DNA from: Protaetiibacter sp. SSC-01
GTDB taxonomy: Bacteria; Actinomycetota; Actinomycetes; Actinomycetales; Microbacteriaceae
Length of the DNA: 64,000 nucleotides
Direction of reading: 5' to 3'
NCBI RefSeq assembly: GCF_014483895.1
Contig: NZ_CP059987.1
Span: 2,418,001-2,482,000, forward strand
Shown: positions 41,171 through 49,324 of the stretch, piece after piece
Layout: each line of letters begins with the position of its first letter
Position numbering within the stretch: position 1 is the stretch's first letter
The notes under the pieces: model-generated
Told to the model about the DNA's origin: nothing
Database searches by the model: none
The model's input: the letters and a program-made list of their open reading frames with translations, nothing else
Translations under genes and position numbers: made by a program

Positions 41171-42187
41171 ATGGCCGCCACCGCCTACGACGCCGCCATG
41201 CGCCGCGCCCTCGACCTCGCCGCGCGCGGGCCGGTCACGGGCGGCAACCCGCAGGTCGGCTGCGTGCTGCTCGACGCATCCGGAGCCGTCGTCGCCGAGG
41301 GTTGGCACCGCGGCGCCGGCACCCCGCACGCCGAGGTCGACGCCCTCTCGCGCGTCGCCGACGCCCGCGGCCTCACCGCCGTCGTCACCCTCGAGCCGTG
41401 CAACCACACCGGCCGCACGGGCCCCTGCAGCGAGGCCCTCATCGCCGCCGGTGTCTCACGCGTCGTCTACGCCGTGAGCGACCCCGGTCACGAGTCGTCG
41501 GGCGGCGCCGAGCGCCTGCACGAGGCGGGCATCGAGGTCGTGCCCGGCGTGCTCGCCGACGAGGTCGCCGCGTTCCTGCACATCTGGCTGACCGTCGCCG
41601 CTCGCGGGCGCCCCTGGGTGACCGTCAAGTGGGCCTCGACCCTCGACGGTCGCGCCGCCGCGTCCGACGGCACGAGCCAGTGGATCACCGGCACCGCCGC
41701 CCGCCAGCGCGTGCACGAGCAGCGCGCCGCATCCGACGCCATCCTCGTCGGCAGCGGCACCGTGCTCGCCGACGACCCCGCCCTCACGGCGCGCGGCGAC
41801 GCGGGCGAGCTGCTCGGGCACCAGCCGCTGCCCGTCGTCGTGGGCGAGCGCCCCGTGCCCGCGGATGCCGCCCTCCGCCGCCACCCGGCCGGCCTCGTCG
41901 AGACCGGCACCCGCGACCTCGGTCGCATCCTCGCCGAGCTGCACGAGCGCGGCGTCGGCCGTGTCTACGTCGAGGGCGGGCCGACGCTCGCGTCCGCCGT
42001 CATCGCCGCGGGCCTCGCCGACGAGTACGCCGTCTACCTCGCGCCCGCCCTGCTGGGCGGCGAGCGTCTCGCGGTGGGCGACCTCGGCATCCGCACGATC
42101 TCCGAGGCGCGACGCCTCACGATCACGAGCGTCGAGCAGCTCGGAGAGGACCTGCTCGTCATGGCGCGACCCGAGAGAAGGAGCTGA
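41171..42187 (+). CDS. ribD: Bifunctional diaminohydroxyphosphoribosylaminopyrimidine deaminase / 5-amino-6-(5-phosphoribosylamino)uracil reductase
   Basis: Steps 2 and 3 of riboflavin synthesis. 338 residues. The N-terminal zinc deaminase domain shows GGNPQVGCVLLD, the HAE site in GTPHAEV and LEPCNHTGRTGPCSEALI (zinc Cys). The C-terminal reductase domain starts PWVTVKWASTLDGRAAASDGTSQWITG and includes VYVEGGPTLASA. First gene of the riboswitch-controlled operon; the ATG is 1 nt from the sequestering hairpin. ribE follows 1 nt after the stop. Confidence 0.97.
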   Translation: MAATAYDAAMRRALDLAARGPVTGGNPQVGCVLLDASGAVVAEGWHRGAGTPHAEVDALSRVADARGLTAVVTLEPCNHTGRTGPCSEALIAAGVSRVVYAVSDPGHESSGGAERLHEAGIEVVPGVLADEVAAFLHIWLTVAARGRPWVTVKWASTLDGRAAASDGTSQWITGTAARQRVHEQRAASDAILVGSGTVLADDPALTARGDAGELLGHQPLPVVVGERPVPADAALRRHPAGLVETGTRDLGRILAELHERGVGRVYVEGGPTLASAVIAAGLADEYAVYLAPALLGGERLAVGDLGIRTISEARRLTITSVEQLGEDLLVMARPERRS

Positions 42188-42188
42188 C

Positions 42189-42803
42189 ATGTTCACCGGC
42201 ATCATCGAGGAGGTCGGCGAGGTTCTCGCATGGGAGCCCGTCGGCGACGCCGCGCGCATCACCGTGCGCGCCCCGCTCGCCGTCTCCGACGCGAAGCACG
42301 GCGACTCGATCTCGGTGTCGGGCGTGTGCCTCACCGTCGTCGACCAGGGCGACGACTGGTTCACGGCCGACGTCATGGGCGTCTCGATCGACGTCACCAC
42401 GATCGGCGAGCGCCGCCCCGGCGACCGTGTCAACCTCGAGCGCGCCGCCGCCGTCGGCGACCGCCTCGGCGGCCACATCGTGCAGGGCCACGTCGACGGC
42501 ACGGCGACGGTGCTCTCGATGGAGGACGGATCGGGCTGGCGCGTCGTGCGCTTCACGCTCGCCCCGGAGCTGGCCCCGCTCGTGACCCGCAAGGGCTCGA
42601 TCGCGATCGACGGCACCTCGCTCACCGTGAGCGCGGTCTCGGACGCGACGGCGCCCGAGCAGTGGTTCGAGGTGTCGCTCATCCCCGAGACCCTCGAGGC
42701 GACGACGCACGGCGCGCTCGCGCCGGGCGACCGGGTCAACATCGAGACCGACATCCTGGCGCGGCACGTGGAGCGGATGCTCCAGATGGGAGTGAACCGA
42801 TGA
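42189..42803 (+). CDS. ribE: Riboflavin synthase alpha subunit
   Basis: Dismutates two 6,7-dimethyl-8-ribityllumazine molecules to riboflavin. 204 residues in two similar beta-barrel halves. It starts with the invariant MFTGIIEEVG; half one has SVSGVCLTVV and GHIVQGHVDGTATV, half two has KGSIAIDGTSLTVSAV and NIETDILARHVERML. AGAAGGAG upstream is a good ribosome site. The stop overlaps ribBA (ATGA). Confidence 0.97.
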   Translation: MFTGIIEEVGEVLAWEPVGDAARITVRAPLAVSDAKHGDSISVSGVCLTVVDQGDDWFTADVMGVSIDVTTIGERRPGDRVNLERAAAVGDRLGGHIVQGHVDGTATVLSMEDGSGWRVVRFTLAPELAPLVTRKGSIAIDGTSLTVSAVSDATAPEQWFEVSLIPETLEATTHGALAPGDRVNIETDILARHVERMLQMGVNR

Positions 42804-44077
42804 GCCTGAGCGACATCCCCACGGCGCTGAAGGCGCTGCGGGAGGGACGGCCCGTCATCGTGGCCGACGACGAGGGACGCGAGAATGAGGGCGACGTCGT
42901 GCTCGCGGCCGCGACCGCGAGCCAGGAGTGGATCGCGTGGGCGGTCAAGCACTCGTCGGGCTTCATCTGCGCGCCCATGACGAACGAGATCGCCGACCGG
43001 CTGAACCTGCCGCCCATGGTCGCGCACAACGAGGACCCGCGCGGCACCGCCTACACGGTGTCCGTCGACGCGGCCGACCGCCTCTCAACGGGAATCTCGG
43101 CATCCGACCGTGCCCACACGCTGCGCGTGCTCGCCGACCCCGCGTCGACGCCCGCGAGCCTGCACCGCCCGGGTCATGTCATGCCGCTGCGCGCCGTCGA
43201 CGGCGGCGTGCGCGAGCGCGACGGGCACACGGAGGCATCCGTCGACCTCATGAAGCTCGCGGGCCTCACGCCCGTCGCGGCGATCGTCGAGATCGTCGAC
43301 GAGGACGGCGAGATGATGCGCCTGCCGAACCTGCTGCGCCTCGGCGAGCGCGAGAACGTGCCCGTCATCACGATCGAGGCCCTCATCCGCTTCATGGAGG
43401 AGCGCCGCTGCGAGGCCGACCCGAAGGCCGAGGTCACGGTGCCCGAGTGGCAGCGCGTGAGCTTCGAGGTCGAGACCAACGTCCCCACCGCGCACGGCAC
43501 CTTCCGCGTGCGCGCCTACCGCGACCGCTCGACGGGCGCCGACCACGTCGCGTGGATCGCCGGCGAGCCCCGCGACGGCGCGCTCGTGCGCGTGCACTCG
43601 GAGTGCCTCACGGGCGAGGCGTTCGGCTCGCTCAAGTGCGAGTGCGGACCGCAGCTGCAGTCGGCGCTCGACACCATCCGCGAGGAGGGCGGCGTCGTCG
43701 TCTACCTGCGCGGCCAGGAGGGGCGCGGCATCGGGCTCATCAACAAACTGCGCGCCTACCGCCTCCAGGAGGAGGGCTTCGACACCCTCGACGCGAACCT
43801 CGCGCTCGGCCTGCCCGGCGACGCACGCGACTACGGTGCCGCGGTCGGCATCCTCAAGGACCTCGGCATCTCGCGCGTGCGGCTGCTGAGCAACAACCCC
43901 GAGAAGGCCCGGCAGCTCGTCGAGCGCGGCGTCGAGGTCGACGCGCTCGTGCCGCTCGTCGTGGGCGTGGGCGAGTTCAACGAGGGCTACCTCGACGCGA
44001 AGCGCGACCGGATGGGGCACGCGCTCCCCAGCCACCAGGAGCTGGTGGCCGACCTGACGAAGGGACTCAGCGAATGA
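42800..44077 (+). CDS. ribBA: Bifunctional 3,4-dihydroxy-2-butanone-4-phosphate synthase / GTP cyclohydrolase II
   Basis: Supplies both branches of riboflavin precursor synthesis. 425 residues. The DHBP synthase part (about 1-210) has VIVADDEGRENEGDVVLAA, FICAPMT, RPGHVMPLRA and HTEASVDLMKLAG. The GTP cyclohydrolase II part has VRVHSECLTGEAFGSLKCECGPQL with the three zinc cysteines, LRGQEGRGIGL and the NNPEKARQL segment. Both active sites look complete. It overlaps ribE and ribH by 4 nt each. Confidence 0.97.
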   Translation: MSLSDIPTALKALREGRPVIVADDEGRENEGDVVLAAATASQEWIAWAVKHSSGFICAPMTNEIADRLNLPPMVAHNEDPRGTAYTVSVDAADRLSTGISASDRAHTLRVLADPASTPASLHRPGHVMPLRAVDGGVRERDGHTEASVDLMKLAGLTPVAAIVEIVDEDGEMMRLPNLLRLGERENVPVITIEALIRFMEERRCEADPKAEVTVPEWQRVSFEVETNVPTAHGTFRVRAYRDRSTGADHVAWIAGEPRDGALVRVHSECLTGEAFGSLKCECGPQLQSALDTIREEGGVVVYLRGQEGRGIGLINKLRAYRLQEEGFDTLDANLALGLPGDARDYGAAVGILKDLGISRVRLLSNNPEKARQLVERGVEVDALVPLVVGVGEFNEGYLDAKRDRMGHALPSHQELVADLTKGLSE

Positions 44078-44550
44078 GCGGCGAAGGCCGACCCACCCTG
44101 CTCGACATCGACGGCACGGGCCTCCGCATCGCGGTGGTCGCCGGCACGTGGCACGAGCGCATCATGGAGGGCCTGCTCACGGGCGCCCTCCGCACGCTCG
44201 AGCAGTCGGGCGCCCACGTCGAGGTGCTGCGCGTGCCGGGCAGCTTCGAGCTGCCGGTCGTCGCGAAGGCGGCGCTCGAGGCGGGAGCGGATGGCGTGGT
44301 GGCGCTCGGCGTGATCATCCGCGGCGGCACGCCCCACTTCGAGTTCGTCTCGAACGCTGCGACCGACGGGCTCACGCGCGTCGCGATCGACACCGGCAAG
44401 CCCGTCGGCTTCGGCGTGCTGACCCTCGACGACGAGCAGCAGGGCATCGACCGCGCGGGCTTCCCCGGGTCGAAGGAGGACAAGGGCCGGGAGGCGGCGG
44501 AGGCCGTGCTCGCGACCGCCCGCGTCCTCGCGCGCGTGCGCCGCGGCTGA
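44074..44550 (+). CDS. ribH: 6,7-dimethyl-8-ribityllumazine synthase
   Basis: Condenses the pyrimidine and butanone phosphate branches to lumazine. 158 residues of the icosahedral or pentameric lumazine synthase fold: RIAVVAGTWHERIMEGLLTGAL, VPGSFELPVVAKAAL, ALGVIIRGGTPHFEFVSNAATDGL (with the catalytic His) and GFGVLTLDDEQQGIDRAG. Last gene of the rib operon. Confidence 0.97.
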   Translation: MSGEGRPTLLDIDGTGLRIAVVAGTWHERIMEGLLTGALRTLEQSGAHVEVLRVPGSFELPVVAKAALEAGADGVVALGVIIRGGTPHFEFVSNAATDGLTRVAIDTGKPVGFGVLTLDDEQQGIDRAGFPGSKEDKGREAAEAVLATARVLARVRRG

Positions 44551-44572
44551 GCCCGCTCGTGCGCCGGGAGTG

Positions 44573-44601
44573 ACCGGGGGCGGACCGAGCGGTCCACCGG
44601 T
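44573..44601 (+). terminator. Hairpin after ribH
   Basis: ACCGG...GGACC-gagc-GGTCC...CCGGT, nested arms of 5 bp each, 22 nt past the ribH stop and immediately before the GAGAAT box of the transporter gene. Candidate transcription end. Confidence 0.45.
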
Positions 44602-44616
44602 GGGAGAATCGTTCCC

Positions 44617-45984
44617 ATGAGCAGCGCACCGGCCCCCGCATCCGCTCCCGCCAATCCGCGTTCACGCGTCGTCGTGGCGAGCCTCATCGGCACGACGATC
44701 GAGTTCTACGACTTCTACGTGTACGCGACGGCGGCGGTGCTCGTGTTCCCGCACCTGTTCTTCCCGACGGGCGACGAGACGGTGGCCCTGCTGTCGTCGT
44801 TCGCGATCTTCGGGGCGGCGATGGTGGCGCGCCCGCTCGGCGCCGTGTTCTTCGGGCACCTCGGCGACAAGCGCGGGCGCAAGGTGACGCTCGTGGGCGC
44901 GCTGCTCACGATGGGCATCGCGACCTTCCTCATCGGCGTGCTGCCGACCTACGCGCTCGTCGGCTGGTTCGCGCCGCTGCTGCTCGTGATCCTGCGGCTC
45001 GCGCAGGGCTTCGCGCTCGGCGGCGAATGGTCGGGTGCCGCGCTCGTCGCGACCGAGAACGCCCCCACCGGCAAGCGCGCCTGGTACGGCACCTTCCCGC
45101 AGCTCGGCGCGCCCATCGGGTTCATCATCGCGAACGGCCTGTTCCTCATCATCGCGGCGGTGCTTCCGTCGTCCGACCCGTCGCTGCCCTCGGAGGAGTT
45201 CCTCTCGTGGGGCTGGCGCATCCCGTTCCTGTTCTCGGCGATCATGGTCGCGGTCGGCCTCTGGGTGCGGCTGCGCCTCGTCGAGTCGGCCGCGTTCACG
45301 AAGGCGTCCACCGCGGGCAAGCTCGCCAAGGTGCCGCTCGCCACCGTCTTCCGCACGCACTGGCGCGAGCTCATCCTCGGCACCTTCTACATGCTCGCGA
45401 CGTACGTGCTCTTCTATCTCATGACGACGTTCTCGCTCAGCTACGGCCGCGCGGCGACGGATGCGGCGGTGCCGGGCCTCGGGTACGAGTACACGACTTT
45501 CGTGCTACTCATGATCTTCGGCGTCGTGTTCTTCGGCATCTTCACGCTCGTGTCGGGCCCCCTCGCCGACCGCTTCGGACGCCGCCCGACGCTCATCGTC
45601 ATCACGGCGGCCATCATCGTGTTCGGGCTCATCTGGGTGCCGCTGCTGTCGCTCGGCCAGATCGGCGTCGTGCTGTGGCTCGTGCTCGGCTTCACCCTCA
45701 TGGGCTTCACCTTCGGTCCGATGGGCGCGCTGCTGCCCGAGCTCTTCCCGACCGTGCTGCGGTATACCGGTTCGGGCATCTCGTACAACGTGTCGTCGAT
45801 CCTCGGCGCCGCGGTCGCCCCGTTCATCGCCGTGTGGCTGTGGACGGTCGGCGAGGGCAGCCCCGTGTGGGTCGGCGTGTACCTCGCGGTCATGGCGACG
45901 CTCACGCTCATCGCGCTGCTGCTCGGGCGCGAGACGAAGGACGTGGAGCTCGACGACGTGGAGATCCCGGAGGCGCTGCCGTAA
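44617..45984 (+). CDS. Major facilitator superfamily transporter, metabolite:H+ symporter (MHS, ProP/ShiA-like) family
   Basis: 455 residues with twelve predicted membrane segments. IGTTIEFYDFYVYATAAVLVFPHLFFP is the family-defining first helix. The loop GHLGDKRGRKVTL is the MFS signature, RLAQGFALGGEWSGAALVATENAP the MHS helix 4 motif, and GPLADRFGRRPTL the repeat in the second half. Related proteins carry proline/betaine, alpha-ketoglutarate, shikimate or citrate; the substrate cannot be told. GAGAAT 7 nt before the ATG may serve as a leaderless -10. It stands alone, with repeats downstream. Confidence 0.92.
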   Translation: MSSAPAPASAPANPRSRVVVASLIGTTIEFYDFYVYATAAVLVFPHLFFPTGDETVALLSSFAIFGAAMVARPLGAVFFGHLGDKRGRKVTLVGALLTMGIATFLIGVLPTYALVGWFAPLLLVILRLAQGFALGGEWSGAALVATENAPTGKRAWYGTFPQLGAPIGFIIANGLFLIIAAVLPSSDPSLPSEEFLSWGWRIPFLFSAIMVAVGLWVRLRLVESAAFTKASTAGKLAKVPLATVFRTHWRELILGTFYMLATYVLFYLMTTFSLSYGRAATDAAVPGLGYEYTTFVLLMIFGVVFFGIFTLVSGPLADRFGRRPTLIVITAAIIVFGLIWVPLLSLGQIGVVLWLVLGFTLMGFTFGPMGALLPELFPTVLRYTGSGISYNVSSILGAAVAPFIAVWLWTVGEGSPVWVGVYLAVMATLTLIALLLGRETKDVELDDVEIPEALP

Positions 45985-45994
45985 GGCCTGCGGG

Positions 45995-46033
45995 GGTCTC
46001 GATACACCCGCTTCGCGGGCACTCGACCAGCGG
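45995..46033. repeat. GGTTGAGTAG-type repeat, inverted variant
   Basis: GGTCTCGATACACCCGCTTC, then GCGGGCACTCGACCAGCGG: the inverted form of the family with inner hairpin CCCGCttcGCGGG. It separates the convergent transporter and oxidoreductase genes, ending exactly at the stop codon of the latter. Confidence 0.85.
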
Positions 46034-46513
46034 TCAGGCGCGCTCGAGGCGCAGGATCGGGATGCGGCGGTCGGTCGACGCGCGGTAGCCGAGCAAGGTG
46101 CGGCGCGTCATGCGGTTCGAGGTCTCGATGATCTCGGCGAATCGGCGCTCCGCCTCCTCGGGCTCGAGCTGGGTCGCGACCACGTCGATCCGCTCTCCCC
46201 CGACCTCGATGTACGCCTTGTCGGGGTTCTCGGCGAGGTTGTAGTACCAGGCCGGGTGGTAGCGCCCGCCCGCGGCGCTCGCGGTGATGAGCCAGCCGTC
46301 GCCGTCCTCCATATAGCCGACGGGGTTGGTGCGCTCGAGGCCGGTCTTGCGGCCGATGGTCGTGAGCGCGAGCACGGCGGCGCCGTTACGCGAGCCGGGC
46401 TTGCGCGGCTTGCGCGCCTGCCGCACGAGGTAGCGCGTGATGATGCCCTCGATGCCCCGGTTGGTGGGCTGCTTGGCGCCGTAGGTGCCGCTCGGGAGTG
46501 GGGTGAAGCCCAT
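46034..46513 (-). CDS. Deazaflavin (F420)-dependent nitroreductase-family protein
   Basis: 159 residues of the Ddn-like split-barrel family: LALTTIGRKTGLERTNPVGYMEDGDGWLITASAAGGRYHPAWYYNLAENPDKAYIEVGGERIDV. The TxGRKTGxxR motif and the PxWYxNLxxNP block are diagnostic for F420H2-binding reductases of mycobacteria and relatives. Possible role in quinone reduction or detoxification; substrate unknown. The start at ATG 46513 is chosen because the sequence homologous to the family begins soon after; longer in-frame starts exist upstream to 46636. Confidence 0.88.
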   Translation of the reverse strand: MGFTPLPSGTYGAKQPTNRGIEGIITRYLVRQARKPRKPGSRNGAAVLALTTIGRKTGLERTNPVGYMEDGDGWLITASAAGGRYHPAWYYNLAENPDKAYIEVGGERIDVVATQLEPEEAERRFAEIIETSNRMTRRTLLGYRASTDRRIPILRLERA

Positions 46514-46624
46514 GGTGGTGGTGTCCGTTTCCGGGGCGTCGGATGCGCCCGCCGAACGGAGACTATATCCGATACCCCACCAGTGTGGCGAATTGTGCGA
46601 TGCATCCGGCCCGCTCGTGTTCGA

Positions 46625-46636
46625 TTGACATGTCAA
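46625..46636. promoter_or_regulatory. Perfect palindrome with TTGAC half-sites
   Basis: TTGACATGTCAA, 12 bp, perfectly symmetric, about 110 bp upstream of the oxidoreductase gene. The half-site TTGAC/GTCAA is the same as in the two operators at 47147 and 47175, but in opposite orientation and without a spacer, so a link is only suggestive. Confidence 0.35.
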
Positions 46637-46684
46637 CCGAGAGAGGCATCACGTGGAATTCGCACCCCAGGACCGGCGACGCCC

Positions 46685-47137
46685 GAGATCACGCCCGCCG
46701 ACGGCATCATCTACGCGACGCGCAGCATCACGGCGACGTTCTCGTGCCCTCCGCTCATCGTCGGCTCGATCATGTCGAAGAAGCTCGCCGTGAGCCCCGT
46801 CGCGATCGTCATGAGCATCGGCTTCGGCTCGGGCTCCACCCTCATCGAGCAGGACGAGGCCCGCGAGCTCGGTCGCATGCTCGCCGACACCGCGCAGCGC
46901 CTCGGCGTGCACGCCGCGTTCCCGCTCGCCGACTACGACTCGATCGTCGGCCGCAACATCGGCAGCCACCTCGCCGTCAAGGAGATGGTCGCGTTCCTGC
47001 GCGACCCCTCCGACCAGCCGCGCCTGCTCGAGTTCGTGCTCACGATGACGGGCGAGATGTCGCCGCGAACGCCCACGCCGTGGAGCCGAGGGGTCACTTT
47101 CCATCACCCGCACCCGCCGCCATGCGACAGGAAGTGA
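46685..47137 (+). pseudogene. Remnant of a thymidine-phosphorylase-family gene
   Basis: An open frame without plausible start or N-terminal domain encodes ADGIIYATRSITAT, PPLIVGSIMSKKLAVSP, IGFGSGSTLIEQDEARELGRML and VGRNIGSHLAVKEMVAFLRDPSDQPRLLEFVLTMTGEM. It lines up with the middle of DeoA (intact copy at 24323: ADGKLYALRDIT, IPLIASSIMSKKIAEG, FGGGAF, AIGNANEVRESVEVL). The N-terminal third with the phosphate loop and the C-terminal domain are absent; homology stops near 47065. It is not a recent copy of the intact gene but a piece of a diverged subfamily. Very likely non-functional. Confidence 0.75.
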
Positions 47138-47146
47138 CACCTCGAT

Positions 47147-47190
47147 GTCAACTCGGGTTGACGCGTCGCACCTCGTCAACTACGGTTGAC
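47147..47190 (+). promoter_or_regulatory. Promoter of the HTH-ABC operon with two tandem operators
   Basis: Operator 1 is GTCAAC-tcgg-GTTGAC (47147-47162) and operator 2 is GTCAAC-tacg-GTTGAC (47175-47190): identical 6-bp arms, centres 28 bp apart. The promoter TTGACG (47158-47163), 17-bp spacer, TACGGT (47181-47186) is embedded in them, -35 in operator 1 and -10 in operator 2. TACGGT ends 7 nt before the ATG at 47194. Binding at either site should block RNA polymerase. Confidence 0.75.
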
Positions 47191-47193
47191 GCC

Positions 47194-47409
47194 ATGGACG
47201 CCGGGCAGCTGCACACGCTCGCGGGCGACGCCGGATCCCAGGATCCGCTCGTGGCGCTGCGGGCGGTCGCGCGGATGCGGCGTGAGCTCGACCGGCACGA
47301 GGCGGCGGCCGTGCGACGCGCCCGCAACGCGGGTGCGTCGTGGCAGCTCATCGCCCTGTGCCTCGGGGTCACCAAGCAGGCCGTCCACAAGAGGTACGGG
47401 CGCGCCTGA
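47194..47409 (+). CDS. Small helix-turn-helix protein
   Basis: 71 residues. The C-terminal half, AAAVRRARNAGASWQLIALCLGVTKQAVHKRYG, reads as a homeodomain-like HTH (SWxxIAxxLGVTKQAVHKR), typical of small actinobacterial DNA-binding proteins often encoded beside transporters. The N-terminal half, MDAGQLHTLAGDAGSQDPLVALRAVARMRRELDRHE, is helical and may dimerise. The start is fixed by the leaderless promoter; the ABC exporter gene follows 32 nt later. I infer that it binds the two GTCAACN4GTTGAC operators over its own promoter. No ligand domain is present, so a partner or the DNA-binding domain itself must sense the signal. Confidence 0.75.
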   Translation: MDAGQLHTLAGDAGSQDPLVALRAVARMRRELDRHEAAAVRRARNAGASWQLIALCLGVTKQAVHKRYGRA

Positions 47410-47441
47410 CGCGCCACCGCATCCCCCCGGAGAGACACACC

Positions 47442-49322
47442 ATGACGAGCACCGACGCGCCCGCGCGCCGCAACCCCCTGCGCCGCAACCCCCTGCGCCG
47501 CAACCTCCTCCGCCGCACCCCCGACACGGGGCCGCGCGCGTCGTTCCGCGAGCTGCTGCCGTACCTGACGGAGCACAAGGGGCTGCTCTCGCTCGCGATC
47601 GTGCTGAGCCTCGTCGCCGCGGCGCTCTCGCTCGCCCAGCCCGCGCTCGTCAGCCAGGTCATCACCGTCGTGCAGGACGGCGGCGCAGTCGGCGCGCTCG
47701 CGTGGCTGCTCGTCGCGCTCGTCATCGCCAACGGCATCGTCGGCGCCGTGCAGCACTACCTGCTGCAGCGCGCCGGCACGAGCGTCGTGCTGTCGTCGCG
47801 CCGCGCCCTCGTGCGCCGGATGCTGCGCCTCCCCATCAGCGAGTTCGACACGCGCCGCTCGGGCGACCTCGTCTCGCGCGTCGGCAGCGACACGACGCTC
47901 CTCTACGCCGTGCTCACGCAGGGTCTCGTCGACGCCCTCGGCGGTGCCGTGGTCTTCGTCGGCGCCATCATCGGCATGGCCATCATCGACCCCGTGCTGC
48001 TCGGCGCGACCGTGCTCGTCATCGCGCTCGCGATCGGCGTCGTCGGCGGGCTCTCGGGCCGCATCCGCATCGCGAGCCGGGAGCAGCAGGAGAAGGTCGG
48101 CGAGGTCGCGGCGGGCGTGCAGCGGGCGATCTCCGCCATCCGCACCGTGCGGGCGGCCAACGCGACCGAGCGCGAGACCGAGGCGATCGAGGCGGATGCG
48201 CGCGCCGCGTGGGGAGCCGGCATCCGCGTCGCGAAGGTGTCGGCGCTCGTCGTGCCGGTCGCGTCGATCGCGATGAACGTGTCGTTCCTCGTCGTGCTCG
48301 GCCTCGGCGGCTACCGCGTCGCGTCGGGCGCGATCACGATCGCGAGCCTCGTCGCGTTCATCCTGTTCCTGTTCCTCATGATCATGCCGCTCGGGCAGGC
48401 CTTCGGCGCCGTCACCTCCGTCAACCAGGCGCTCGGCGCGCTCGGCCGCATCCAGGAGATCATGCGCATCCCCTCGGAGGACGAGGGCGACCACGCCGTC
48501 GAGACCGCGCCCGATCTCGCGACGGATGACGCCATCCGCTTCGAGGACGTGCGGTTCTCCTACCCCGAGCAGGCGCACGCGACCGAGCAGGAGAAGGTGG
48601 TCGCGTCGGAGCTCGGCGAGGACGCCGTCGAGCCGCACGACCGCGAGGTGCTGCACGGCGTCTCGTTCGGGGTGCCGCGGGGCAGCCGTGTCGCGCTCGT
48701 CGGGCCGTCGGGTGCCGGGAAGTCGACGATCCTCGCGCTCATCGAGCGCTTCTACGACCCGAACGCGGGTGTCGTGCGTGTCGACGGGGTCGACGTTCGG
48801 TCGCTCCCCCGCGAGCAGCTGCGCAGCCGCATCGGCTATGTCGAGCAGGACGCGCCCGTGCTCGCCGGCAGCATCCGCGACAACCTCACGCTCGGCACGC
48901 CCGACGCGAGCGACGAGCAGTGCGTCGAGGTGCTGCGCACCGTCAACCTCGGCGAGGTGCTCGACCGGGATCCGGCCGGCCTGGATGCGGCGGTCGGCGA
49001 GGAGGGCGTCATGCTCTCCGGCGGCGAGCGACAGCGCCTCGCGATCGCGCGGGCCCTGCTCGCGGCGCCGCCCATCCTGCTGCTCGACGAGGCGACGGCG
49101 TCGCTCGACGGCGCGAACGAGCAGCTGCTGCGCGAGGCGATCGACGCCGTGGCGGCCGAGCGCACCCTGCTCGTCATCGCGCACCGCCTGTCGACGGTCG
49201 TCGACTCGGATGCCATCGTCGTGCTCGACCACGGCCGCGTCGTCGGCGTCGGCACGCACTCGGAGCTCGTCGTCTCGACCCCGCTCTACCGCGACCTCGC
49301 GAAGCACCAGCTTCTGGTGTGA
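47442..49322 (+). CDS. ABC exporter, fused permease and ATPase (half-transporter)
   Basis: 626 residues: a type IV exporter membrane domain with six helices (about 40-330), then one ABC domain with Walker A VGPSGAGKST, Q-loop YVEQDAPVLAGSIRDNL, signature LSGGERQRLAIARALL, Walker B ILLLDEATASLD and H-loop IAHRL. It would work as a homodimer exporting a drug, lipid or peptide. An unusual feature is an N-terminal basic tract of (RRNPL) repeats, residues 9-27. An inserted acidic stretch (EQEKVVASELGEDAVEPHDRE) lies before Walker A. CCGGAGAG serves as ribosome site. Co-transcribed with the small HTH protein, its likely regulator. Confidence 0.93.
   Translation: MTSTDAPARRNPLRRNPLRRNLLRRTPDTGPRASFRELLPYLTEHKGLLSLAIVLSLVAAALSLAQPALVSQVITVVQDGGAVGALAWLLVALVIANGIVGAVQHYLLQRAGTSVVLSSRRALVRRMLRLPISEFDTRRSGDLVSRVGSDTTLLYAVLTQGLVDALGGAVVFVGAIIGMAIIDPVLLGATVLVIALAIGVVGGLSGRIRIASREQQEKVGEVAAGVQRAISAIRTVRAANATERETEAIEADARAAWGAGIRVAKVSALVVPVASIAMNVSFLVVLGLGGYRVASGAITIASLVAFILFLFLMIMPLGQAFGAVTSVNQALGALGRIQEIMRIPSEDEGDHAVETAPDLATDDAIRFEDVRFSYPEQAHATEQEKVVASELGEDAVEPHDREVLHGVSFGVPRGSRVALVGPSGAGKSTILALIERFYDPNAGVVRVDGVDVRSLPREQLRSRIGYVEQDAPVLAGSIRDNLTLGTPDASDEQCVEVLRTVNLGEVLDRDPAGLDAAVGEEGVMLSGGERQRLAIARALLAAPPILLLDEATASLDGANEQLLREAIDAVAAERTLLVIAHRLSTVVDSDAIVVLDHGRVVGVGTHSELVVSTPLYRDLAKHQLLV
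47466..47522 (+). repeat. In-frame 15-bp tandem repeat in the ABC exporter gene
   Basis: CGCCGCAACCCCCTG occurs twice exactly, then a third unit with two changes (CGCCGCAACCTCCTC) and a partial fourth, encoding RRNPL-RRNPL-RRNLL-RRTP. The unit length is a multiple of three, so slippage would change tail length without breaking the frame. Confidence 0.9.
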
Positions 49323-49324
49323 CA

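Noticed and set aside
46514-46636. Longer N-terminus for the deazaflavin-dependent protein
   Set aside because: The extra 41 residues from 46636 have no family similarity and run across a palindrome and likely promoter region.
47466-47522. CRISPR-like repeat array
   Set aside because: Units are contiguous, 15 bp, in frame and without spacers; it is a coding tandem repeat.
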